Shown here piece after piece: positions 1-14,310 of a stretch of 34,893 nucleotides of DNA. This stretch comes from Saccoglossus kowalevskii (lineage: Eukaryota > Hemichordata > Enteropneusta > Harrimaniidae): NCBI RefSeq assembly GCF_000003605.2, contig NW_003121911.1, forward strand, positions 312,190-347,082, read 5' to 3'. The notes under the pieces were generated by a model, which saw only the letters and a list, made by a program, of their open reading frames with translations, did not search any database and was not told the DNA's origin. Every line of letters starts with the position of its first letter. Position 1 is the first letter of the stretch. A program made the position numbers and the translations under genes.

Positions 1-815
1 GAAACGTGAATTCTCACAGATGGACATGATTGTCTGTACAAGTAACAGGTTGTAAGAAAGCTGGTAAATTAGTCTGCATCATTGTTGTGACACTCTCTCC
101 CAATATAACATATTTTCGACTTTACTGTCGCTTCAATAAATGTATAGATTTATAATGACAAATTCATTGATATGTAAATTATACTATATATTTTAGATAA
201 GTAGTGAATATAATGATGAATGTGGTTGGGTTGCTCAATACAGTTTCATGAAAGTCTTTGGAATTTTTTTTATTTTGCGAATAAATTGCTCATTGATATG
301 CAAAGACCTATATAAAATTAAATCGTGATAACAAACCAAATGTGTGAAATTTACGTAATTTTACTGTATGTGAAATACAAATTCAATACATAAGACCCTA
401 TGGGGGAAAAAGTAAAAAAACTACCCGTGCAATTAAAAAGAACCGAGATAATGAAATAATGTGCCTAGAACTGTATAAGCTTCACATGTACTATGGAAAT
501 AAGATCGATTCGAAAACAGTGATTATATAACCTGAAGTCAAAGTAAATCGAAATGATCACATGGTTACAAATGTATTTGTTGAAATAGGGATGATACAAA
601 TTTTTTAGCGGGTGCGACCATTATATTAGAGTTTATTGGGAATATGTAATTTCACACACTATCGTAATTAGTTTACTTAGTCACCTTTCCAATAGTGCTG
701 TTTCAACATGTTCCTGTGGTGCTTGCTAAAAAGTATGGGTGTCGTTGAAAGAAATGTTTTTTGTTAAAATAGAAGAAGAACGAATAAATAATGGCGTTTC
801 TTTTTCCTTCAACAG
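1..815 (+). other. VMAT intron, 5' end outside the window
   Basis: No further VMAT exon (the GRW..GM..VG TM9 region) could be found before 816, so this stretch is taken as the 3' part of an intron. I see nothing else in it. Confidence 0.6.
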
Positions 816-4251
<3,436 letters not shown>

Positions 4252-5422
4252 TTTGGGAAAAGACCGCGATTGCAGCAGATTAGTTCCCCGTCAACGACTT
4301 AAACTTGGTTGCCATAGAGACCTGCCACGCGGAACACTGTTCACTGAAGTTCACGAAAGAGACCCGTGTCCATGAATAGTCTCAAACGAGCATTACTCGC
4401 TCGGCTGAGGCATTGAATATAGTCATTAAAAGTATTTTTGTTAGTGATGTGTACTTATTACTAGAACTTGAGAGAAATTCAGTGTCGGGTATTTATAAGA
4501 ATAAGAATCCGTGACAGTCTCCGAAATATGTGAACGTACAGTGAAGTTTGCCATATTTATAATTCTATTGTTCAAAACAGCATAAACGTCAGTGCTTACT
4601 TTATTCAACAAAAGGGGGATAATGAATTGTTTTAGATTACGTAGTGTAATGTTTTGAACAGTGAAATGAAGTGCCGTAACAGAACTTTAATAAATAACAA
4701 TGTTCCAATTTTTTTCGTGTACATGTATATGACTAGAAATGGACCGTTATGTAAATATAATTATATACACCAATATATCAGATCCGTATTGTATTTCAGT
4801 TCGTTTAAAGAATATTTTGAGCAATATACATCTTTGGTTTTCGGTGTACCAGAATATCCACTAGTTGCGCTAGTGGCTAATGTCGAATAGATTTAGGTAT
4901 ATGCGTGTAATGGACATGCAATCATGCACCCAGTCATCAAACGAAATAAACTCGCCGTATTTGTGCGGAACGCTTTAATGAGGAGCTTATTTTAGTGAGA
5001 TAGTGAAGACGTCACGCCCACGCATTGGTCTATGTTCGCATCTTAACTCGAATGCTGCTATTACACAGAACGACGCACTTGTCATGCGGAACCTCTCATA
5101 CACGAATTATATTGTATACGCCAGGTTGCGTTCTTATTCATACACGACGTGTATACCGCGTGCGCAATACGCCGTTTGTTTACGCAAAATTCGGACGAGC
5201 GCTGCGTGACAAATTTTACGCTTTGCTAGATCACCACGATTTACCGATTTTCTGTTTATTTATTTGATTGCACGTTTGTTTTAACATGTAAAACATAATT
5301 CATTGTGCCTTTATATGACGATGTTACCTCCGTTATGATATCTGTTATTGAGTCTTCTCCTTAATGTCCTGTATTTAATATTCACCTTGATAGTATACTG
5401 TGATATAAGATGTTGCAATAAA
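4252..5422 (+). other. VMAT 3' UTR with candidate poly(A) signals
   Basis: Noncoding AT-rich sequence after the VMAT stop. AATAAA hexamers occur at 4689-4694 and 5417-5422. The second lies in a typical context (gcaataaagtatgac) and is the better candidate for the mature end. Small open frames in the region (about 4654-4890, 5003-5267) show no family similarity. Confidence 0.45.
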
Positions 5423-5900
5423 GTATGACGTAATTACAATGAGGAATTAATAGATTCGTTACGAATGTTATCGAACGGGATTATGTACGCATGCGTAGTG
5501 GCCACGCTTGTACAGTACTTGCATCAAAGCAAGGAGTAGATAAAACTGATTTAATTGGAAGTTTTGAGGTTCCGGAGAAATTGTATTTCTCGTTTTATTT
5601 ATTTTTTTGAAAAAGCACCGTGACTGTATATTTCAAACTTATTTTATTAAATATGGTAGCAGCACCCACAGGTTGTAAATTTGTAAGTTTTTTTTTTTTA
5701 CTTTTCCATTCCTTACAAGCTCTTTATAAATAATTCCACAATACCCGGATCTGAGGCGGTTTTGCTATTTGCAAAGGTTTAGATCCAGATGAGTGTATGA
5801 GAATCCACATGATCAACCGGGACTACTACATCAGTAACATATTGCAATCTTTCTGTATAAACAAACACATCCTCAATCACTATATATACATTCAAAATAA

Positions 5901-5903
<3 letters not shown>

Positions 5904-5993
<90 letters not shown>
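5904..5993. repeat. (TA)n microsatellite
   Basis: An uninterrupted TA dinucleotide run of about 90 bp. It produces artefactual Tyr-Ile frames on both strands. Such tracts are length-unstable, so the number of repeats in an assembly may be wrong. Confidence 0.98.
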
Positions 5994-5996
<3 letters not shown>

Positions 5997-8900
5997 CGAT
6001 AGATAATAGTTCTGCCATATTTGCATATTTATGTTCCTGTGAAGAGAGGAATGCCAATATTTAATGTTTGAACTAGTAATCTAGACCTACAATGCCCAAA
6101 TGCAATCAAAGACCGATTACCAACGGCTTATTGGCAGACATATAATACGACCTTTATTGAGTTTATAAATATTTGACTCCCGGATATAAGGCAGAAATAC
6201 AAGTTCTGGGATACAGTGTTATTCTAACACAGGTTTTTGATTACAGTCATGTTGACGTACAGTAATCTCGCGGGAAAAACACAAAACCGCGCAGTCCTCT
6301 AGTCTAAGTTATGTTTGAACATCGGAACGTTTTTAATGCGAAATAGAAATATTAGCGGATACGTACGCATATCTGTGTGTTGTACCTGATTGTATACATT
6401 GTATATGTACACAGGCGAGTCATAACCGGAAGAAAACACTAAACATCACAGAGATCGTGTAAGAAAAAAACATTGAGAAATTAATTTTCTAATTACGACC
6501 AGTATTTCCCCGACAAAAAAGCTGACCAGTTACGGTTGTAAGTGATTATGTTTCTATCCCCCAAGGGCGTACTTCCGCATCTGATATCAAAATCTTTCCC
6601 CCTCTCGGTATCATGATGAATTTATCAATTGGACAGCTAATGGTATTGGTGATATTTTTCTATAAATAGCGAAAGTCGTGATATATAAATAATTTACCTT
6701 TAAGTCGCAAAAGCGCACATATTTTCTGTAATAAAGTATTATTTTGTTACGAACAACCTGTTGAACCTGTGTTGCTTAACTTTGAAAAGCACTACATGGG
6801 ACAGGAAATTAAATGCATAACAGAGTAATCGCCGGTATTTGTTTTGCGAGTCGATTACCCGACAAATTATATTTCAAACGCTAAAAGAACTTCCGTAAGT
6901 ACGTGCGGCCCACATTCTGTAGTTCGTAAAAAGGCGTTGAGATCGAGTGAAAAGGGTGATTTTGACAAATATTATATTGCATTTGCAATTTAAAAAGCCA
7001 GCAGTCGAATCAATTAGATATATATGCGGCATCGCTGTGGAATTCATCACGAGAATAATACGATTAATACAGATGAATGCACAATTTACTATCCTACTGG
7101 AAACTTAATTTATATTTTGAAATCTAACAATTCAGTCTAATGTTGCTCTCTGGTGATATAGAGAATTTGCTGTGTTTTAGCATGCACTTATTAGGGGGGC
7201 GTATAATTGTTCGAGATTTGGCATCACAAATTATTTTTCTTCCTGAAACGTACCTTCGCAAACCTCGACAGGAGAAAAAGCCTCAAAAAGCTAAGGGCGA
7301 ATGTAGAATGTGATCAGAGCATGTCCTCGTATTGACCTGTTGGTGGCCTTTTAAATAAACGGGAATGTCTGCGTTTCAGTCATGTTAGTTTATGTGAGTA
7401 GGCGACTGTAACACATATACTATATATAACAAATCTGATGTAGATGTTCAAGCGATTACTTTGCTGCATCTCACTTGGTATGCGCATACCTCTAAACTCT
7501 CTGCCAGAAAAAACATGCAATGAGACACCCTGAAAAATATTTTCCCATCTACATAGTGTTATGTGTACATCGATAAGCGAGATCATATTCACACATAGCC
7601 TACGTGCCATTTGGGTGTGGCTAGTAAAGCAATTCACACTAGGTGCTAGCGTTCCGGATCAACACATATTGATGGGATATCATATTAACAATAATGAACT
7701 CTTCATACTAGTGTCATATTGAACCGAGAATCGATCCAACGATTGATACAGTATGCTCGTCCAAGGCACGTACACTTTTCCGCATTTACTCTACTCTATC
7801 TATACAAAAGCCAGCTACAACTTGTATTTACTACCCACGCCTAAATTTTAAGACGAACAAAGATAAGCTCGCCGGACCAACTTTTTTATTTAACACACAA
7901 AACACGAGGTATAGCGGTGAGCGCAGTTAGATTATGTTTACCAAGTCATCAAGCATTTGCCAATAATCAATAAACATATTAGTTGTTTTATTTGAATGTT
8001 AGTCAATAATGCTGAAAATGCAAAACAGGGTAAAAATTAATGCCATGTGATATAAGATAACAATATTTGCATTTAACAATGGCAACTCTCAATATGTTCT
8101 ATGTATATATTGTTAAGAATATAAAAAAAGATTTGTTGCTTACCTATTAGCCTAGCTATCTGTTATCCGTTTTTTCTATTATAGAACTAATGAAACTACG
8201 TCGTCATATTATATGGCGGGCACACTGTACGTGGAGCGTTTAATCGACTCCGAATTCAATATGACACTGCGAGTAGTCCATTGTTGTTATTATGGTTCAA
8301 ACCCCGAATAGCGCGCTGCATAGAATGCCCGTCATGTATTACGTGGAAGCACGTAGACGACATACTGCGTCATTCGTTTACAAATAATATAAGTTATAAT
8401 ATTCTTTCACGTTCAGCACTTTATGTTATTTTCCCCTAGACTGTTTTTTTTTGGATATATCTTCCCAATCATTTTTGGCCTCTCAAATGTATCGCGTTCT
8501 ATTCGATATCGAATTTAACGCTGCCATTTTATGAACTTTCAGAACCCGTGTCACACATGCAATATGTACATTAGTCGCGAGTGGCCGCCGAGTTCTCGTT
8601 GAGTGCGAGAGGGACAAGTGACGTGTTGTTGACCCTCAAATAGTGGCCCCACGTTACCGCAATGGAATCACCGTAACCCTGGCCTTGTGACCCTGGTATT
8701 TGGACCAGTGGACGCAATGGCGGAAGAGAATTAAACACTATTTCTCGGGCAAAAAATCTCGTATCGTTGCGCCCGAGCTTTTAACGAGATTTCGGCGACC
8801 ATTTGGCTAAATAACGCCACACAATGCCAAAATATTGATAACCGTATATTATAATCCGTTAAACATTGTTGTTGATATATGAACCTATATCGAGTAGATG

Positions 8901-11900
8901 ATTTCTTTTTCTGGAAAACTTTTAATTTAATAAATAACACTTATATATGTGGTTAATTATCGTCCGGTCTCAGTACAGTAAATAATTTAGATACAAAAAT
9001 TGAAGTGTCCGCAAGAATAATGCGTTATGCTTTACAGGAAGTGGTTTTGATGCAAGAGCAATAGATTAATGATTCAATTATCCTCGCAATCCATGGTACG
9101 AGAGGTACACCACCGTATGAAACCCTCAATATGAACCCTACGGTCTTCCGATGACGACGTCAGAGATTGTTTTCTCATCATTCCTCCATAGTTCGTAACA
9201 TGAAATCATATATTCGTCCACGAACGCAAAATGAAAAAAAAAGATCCATAATCCATCCATGAGTATGTTGGATTTCACATAGACACGTCAGATACTAGAC
9301 GAATACACTCTGACACACAACTGACACGACTCGATTTGATACATACACAATGAATGAAAATGAAACACAGAAACTACTTCGCCTGAATTGATACGATGCA
9401 AGTACATTATTTCGCAGACATACAGAATCAATATTCTATTCAAAACTTCAATTGGTTCAGTTAAAAAAAGTCACGTGATAATGTAAACTTTCTAGAAATG
9501 TGTATATTGTAATTGTGTCTAATCGAATAAATACATTTCCAGACTATTCTTTATTATTCATGTGTATCGACTCAATACTACACTACGAATATCATTCGAC
9601 TTTATTCCATTTACCTGATGTGTGGCATCAAGTTCAGGCCATGCATGCATCTTGCCTAAATCACGGCTATCCAAGTTGAGTGGGAATATATTTCTTTAGG
9701 ATGGGGACAAAAAGCTGTCTCTCCGCAAAATATGCGTAGACAGTGCACGTTTAGAACACGTCCAAGTGCAACTAATGCGTAATATGTGTAGGGTTATAAA
9801 CCCTGCGCTCTAGAATATGCATAAGCAGTTCCCTGGGACAATTTTAATATTGTATGAAATTTGGCTGAAATTTCATTTTTCACTATTTTTGTTTTCCCTT
9901 GAAAATTCGTTCATACCATGCCTAAACATATCACTGTATAAATAAACTCCACACCGATTTCCATCATCCCGTCATAGCGCCCTCTGTCAGTAGCAACAGA
10001 CTTGAACACGGCGTGGGGCCATCCATATATTCATTTATGCCTGCGTGTGTGATGCGCCGAAGTGGTTGCCTGTAACATATAATTGTCCGCGAGATCACTA
10101 AAAATATAAACTGAACGAGCGCTTCGTTTTGTTCTGCGAATCGTCTCATCCACTAGCTTTGCAAACCATTGCAGATAGCAATCTCAGGGGAGCGTCATGT
10201 TGACAATGTGGGGAGAAAGCAAAGGACCGCGTAACAAATAAGGGTGACGACTTCTGGGCGTTACAATACCTTCATATCCATGGCCCAACACACAAATACA
10301 TGAACACATTCAATGAGATAGCTTCGATAGCTGAATACCCCAATATCAAGCCCTTTCATAACCAAGGTGCTTTTTCCGCTTCAACGATTTCCCCGAGCAA
10401 AGAAACATTCCTCTGTTCGCTCTAGAGGCCACAGCTATTGCAAGCTAAGGATGAAGCTTTTATACAGTAATAACAAACATACACCCGCCAGTGAAAGTCG
10501 TACCTCATTACAATGAAACGTGAACTTGTTGCATAGATGTGTTGTTATCCCCCGTGTATATTTCTAAACCACGCCATTCTTTTTTTACGGATTATATTAG
10601 TACAACCACCTTTGGTTTGCTGAAGGTGTACATTGTTCTGTTTGAATTTCCATCCCACGACATATTATCCTATTCACACGCCGTTAAATACACATCAACA
10701 AACTAAGTTTTAACAAGTCGAGTGTAAATACGGGCTACAGAATTGAGTTCCCTTTACTAAATACAGTAAATTGTCGGGCGTTTCTTGAAAGTTTCAGACG
10801 AGAGGTTAATTTTCTTAAAGAGGGTTGGACGAAGTGAATTTTGTTTATACTTTGGATGGTGTATGGGTACAATAAATGAAATAAACAAATGTGGGTCACC
10901 AGACATTCCCAAAAATCAGACTCCTCATAGAAAATAAAAAAACAAAACATTTGCGTTCTCGGGTATTTTTCCCAGTCACGTAGGCAGACATTTATCGATA
11001 TGATGAAACATACAACCGCTTAAATTGTGTTTCAATGTACATATCACACCCACGAAAAATTAAAACCCAGACAAATACAATTAATTATTAATACACACAA
11101 TCTACTAAGAAACAATTGTCTAAAATATATTTTAGTCATATATCTAGCTTAAAATTGCGTTAAATACATTTAGTCTGCCAATGACGTAATGTATTATCAT
11201 TATTCCAATGGAAATTTTACTACCTTGAATGCATGTAAAACTACGCGAAAACAAATAGATTCCTAGCTACAAATGAATAACATAACAACAATCAAGCAAT
11301 GTCATCGTTCAGAAAAAAAGAAACGACAGATATGGAAAATGATTTAAATATAAACAGATCTCAAACAATACATTGTAAATAAATATCCACGGGGGAGTTT
11401 GGTGATAACAACAATAAAAGTAAACAACGCTCGGTTTAAATTAAGTTTATTGTACGAAGGGTAATGTTGTTCGGACATGGGTTTAATCAGTTTGCGGGGG
11501 ATTACAATCTCCAAAGAGTCCACATTTTGATCAAATAAATAATGGCGTTCAGGGATATTCGCTTCATACAGGTAAACACATTGTGATCTCTTCATTTGAT
11601 GACCAGAGAATCGTGACTATTCGAGTGTGTTCCCTACGCACACAACGGACATTGTGATTGGCTGACAGTTGCCATTGCACCAGCGCATAAAGCAGTCGGT
11701 AGTACAATACCCGGATCAGTGACGTTGAAGCTACATTAAGAGTGAGCACGCCGCTCTATCTGTGTCTGTCGAGACTTCGCATTGCTCTGACCTCACTCGT
11801 ACAATCTGCGGCGAGCAATATCCGTGGTTTTAACTATACTAACTAAATAGGATCGAGTTCCATTAATCTCATCTAAGATAACACTCAACGACCATGGCAG

Positions 11901-12038
11901 AAAAAAATAGCTAGTTAGTACCGTCTTGATTGTGTGCAATTGACTGCATGGAGACTTCTTCGGGTCGCAGATATTACACAGAAGTGTATGTGTTGCTTCT
12001 GGCCGAATCCTCAAATTTCTGATTATTGGGAGCGGATG
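5994..12038. other. Intergenic region with no recognisable gene
   Basis: About 6 kb between the VMAT 3' end and the receptor promoter. Only short open frames without recognisable motifs are seen on either strand. It may hold regulatory sequence for either gene, but I cannot point to specific sites. Confidence 0.5.
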
Positions 12039-12070
12039 TGACGTACTGGATGACGTACAGCTTGTATAAA
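12039..12070 (+). promoter_or_regulatory. Candidate core promoter of the amine receptor: two CRE-like sites and a TATA box
   Basis: TGACGTAC occurs at 12039-12046 and again at 12051-12058, followed by TATAAA at 12065-12070 in the context cttgtataaattt. TGACG is the CREB/ATF half-site. The predicted start of transcription would be near 12095-12100, giving a leader of about 330 nt before the receptor ATG. The assignment rests on motif order and position only. Confidence 0.5.
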
Positions 12071-12189
12071 TTTGGTGTCACGATAAAGAGTACTGCGAGC
12101 GTAGTATTATCTATATAGGAAATGTAAGTTTATACGTGTATTCGCACATTAAGTTGAAATCGCCGACCGACGTGTGCTGGCAGTCTACG

Positions 12190-12390
12190 ATGCGCAGCTT
12201 CCATTCCGGTATCCGGTTTGAAAACAGTGTGACGCTGAACGCCTCGATGACTGAAGAGTAGTACATTAGCGTGTCCAATACAGTACTCGAACATGTTGAA
12301 CACGCCGTCAGCGCCGAGTTTGGTATGATGTCAGCTATATATTCAAGGTCTAACTACGCACCGATCCCGGTTATATTGATTCCCCCGTGA
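12190..12390 (+). promoter_or_regulatory. Receptor leader with several short upstream ORFs
   Basis: If the leader is unspliced, it holds a minimal ATG-TAA at 12122-12127, a 23-codon uORF at 12190-12261, an 11-codon uORF at 12293-12328 and a 21-codon uORF at 12325-12390 whose ATG overlaps the preceding TGA. All end before the main ATG. A GTAAGT at 12124-12129 and an acceptor-like attcacag ending at 12401 could instead remove most of them as a 5' UTR intron. Confidence 0.4.
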
Positions 12391-12425
12391 CTGGATTCAC
12401 AGTGAGGGAATACGCCTAAAGAGAA

Positions 12426-13820
12426 ATGGACGGAGACAGAATGACTACTTTAATAGCACCGAGTCTAATGGTAAACATGACGTTGTCGGAACTAAGTACG
12501 GAAAACGTGTCTGTGCTAGAAGAAACAACAGTCGACCAGCGACCATTTGTGGTGGTCATCAAAGCCACTGTGTTTACGATTATTATATTACTGGCTATTG
12601 GTGGTAATATTCTTGTTGTGCTAGCAGTCTGCCTTCACCAACGGCTTCGCGTGCTCACTAACTACTTAGTTGTGTCACTGGCGTGCACGGATCTGCTAGT
12701 AGCTTTATTTGTAATGCCGTTCAACGCTAGCATTGAACTAACAGGCAAGTGGTTATTTGGTCTCCCGTTTTGCGACGTCTGGAACTCGCTTGACGTGTGT
12801 TTCAGTAACGCTTCCTTGCAGCATCTTTGCTGTATTGCTGTTGATAGGTACGTGGCTATTACACAGCCATTCGAATATCCCAACAAAATAACCAAGAAAC
12901 GTATATTTCAAATGATATGCGGTGTGTGGAGTTCCTCTTTGTTAATCTCCTTTGTGCCAATTCACATGGGCTGGTATTCGACTAACGAACACTTGGAATA
13001 CAAGAAAACCCACCCCGAAGAATGTCCATTCGTAACCAACAAAATATATACCTTAATTTCGTCCAGTGTGTCGTTCTGGATACCTTGCATTATCATGATT
13101 TTTACCTATCTCAAGATATTTCTAGTTGCCAGACGTCAAGCGTTGTTGATTCAGGCATCGCGGGCCATCACATTGGAATTATCGGGAGGGGACACTCCGG
13201 GATCAACGCAGCGACTAACAAAGGAACATAAAGCTGCAAAAACCCTGGGAATTATTATGGGAGCATTTATTGCTTGTTGGCTACCGTTCTTTCTGTGGTA
13301 TACTACTACGATGATATGCGGGGACGCGTGTCCGTACCCAGATATACTTATTTCTATACTTTTTTGGATTGGATACTGTAACAGCGCTCTAAATCCCATC
13401 ATCTACGCCTTCTGTAACAGAGACTTTCGCAAAGCATTTCGTCATTTACTGGTAGATGTGTTTTGGAAAGGCCGCCACTGGGGAAGAGACTATAACTCTT
13501 ACGCTACAAACGGTAAGAACGAACCCTCTTTTCGCACGCGATCGCGTTTAAGCTCCACCGACGAGGCCATGGCCAACCATACACGTCCAGCCCCGCGTAA
13601 AATACGAACTGGAACTCGTCGAAAGAAACAAAATCCTAACCCCGGAGTTAAAAAAAGAATTTTTGAGATGAAACCTCGAAGAGCCCCCGTGAGGAGCCAA
13701 TCTGAGAATGGCTTTACCGCTCATTACAAAAGCCTGGACAGTAATTGTAACAGCTTTAACAGTAACAATCAACAACAAATCGAAATCGATGTAGAAAGGA
13801 AAAGGACGATGACTATGTAA
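12426..13820 (+). CDS. Beta-type octopamine receptor-like biogenic amine GPCR (intronless, 464 aa)
   Basis: Class A receptor for a monoamine at the plasma membrane; beta octopamine receptors typically couple to Gs and raise cAMP. The start is fixed by an in-frame TAA at 12417-12419 and a purine at -3. The N terminus has N-glycosylation sites N17 and N27. Seven helices lie near 43-68, 79-101, 116-141, 159-182, 207-233, 270-295 and 306-329. Key residues: D89 (2.50), C116 and C200 (disulfide), amine-binding D123 (3.32), D140-R-Y, S212/S213/S216 (5.42, 5.43, 5.46), CWLPFF with W285, Y317 (7.43) and NPIIY at 323-327. GWYSTNEHLEY...HPEECPFV in loop 2 and CGDACPYPD in loop 3 fit beta octopamine receptors best. 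The third loop is short (about 35 residues). Oddities: N128 at 3.37, Q132 at 3.41, no helix-8 cysteine, and a very basic tail. Other options are another beta-adrenergic-like or orphan amine receptor. Confidence 0.88.
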   Translation: MDGDRMTTLIAPSLMVNMTLSELSTENVSVLEETTVDQRPFVVVIKATVFTIIILLAIGGNILVVLAVCLHQRLRVLTNYLVVSLACTDLLVALFVMPFNASIELTGKWLFGLPFCDVWNSLDVCFSNASLQHLCCIAVDRYVAITQPFEYPNKITKKRIFQMICGVWSSSLLISFVPIHMGWYSTNEHLEYKKTHPEECPFVTNKIYTLISSSVSFWIPCIIMIFTYLKIFLVARRQALLIQASRAITLELSGGDTPGSTQRLTKEHKAAKTLGIIMGAFIACWLPFFLWYTTTMICGDACPYPDILISILFWIGYCNSALNPIIYAFCNRDFRKAFRHLLVDVFWKGRHWGRDYNSYATNGKNEPSFRTRSRLSSTDEAMANHTRPAPRKIRTGTRRKKQNPNPGVKKRIFEMKPRRAPVRSQSENGFTAHYKSLDSNCNSFNSNNQQQIEIDVERKRTMTM

Positions 13821-14250
13821 ATCGGACTCAAATCAGACAAAATGAGAAATATAATTGTCGGGGGGCAATTAGAGAGAGTCATGATGATGGGACGAATACG
13901 ATGCCAATTATTTATCAAGCAAATCATTTACAAACGTTGTACTTCTTATGTGCAGGTTTTGCTATTTTCATCTCGTACTAGGTTATATTAAATTAATCAT
14001 ACATAAATTGGTTCTCGACTATAATTTGATTCGACGTAGCGCAATGTTCGCTAGATGAATACGAAACTTATTTCGCGACTAGCGACAATATGGCTTAAAA
14101 ATACAATCACGGAAGTGACTAAACATATAATATAGCACAACACAGTACAATACGATGTTCAATGGTACATGAGTTATTGAAGAGCATTGTTCAAAATAAG
14201 ACGCGAAACTCACAGTTTGTAACCAAATTCATTCAGATGGCGCTGATTCG
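13821..14250 (+). other. Receptor 3' flank / presumed 3' UTR
   Basis: AT-rich sequence after the receptor stop. No AATAAA was found close by; the nearest variant is ATTAAA at about 13988. The end of the transcript cannot be placed. Confidence 0.3.
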
Positions 14251-14310
14251 ATCTTTTCTTATTTTATCTTATCTTATCTCATCTCATCCTATCTTAATCT
14301 TATCCTATCA
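14251..14310. repeat. Degenerate pyrimidine-rich pentamer repeat (TCTTA/TCTCA)
   Basis: Runs of ttatc, tcatc and cctatc pentamers over about 60 bp with substitutions, an imperfect microsatellite. Confidence 0.8.

Noticed and set aside
1-60. Possible further upstream VMAT exon at the left edge
   Set aside because: The acceptor-like cacag is followed by sequence that does not read as the GRW..GM..VG region in any frame.
4654-5267. Short plus-strand frames downstream of the VMAT stop
   Set aside because: They lie in the presumed 3' UTR or just beyond it and have no recognisable features.
5779-6057. Tyr-Ile repeat proteins on both strands
   Set aside because: Translation of the (TA)n microsatellite.
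12662-13778. Several small frames inside the receptor coding sequence, both strands
   Set aside because: Shadows of the 464-codon receptor ORF.
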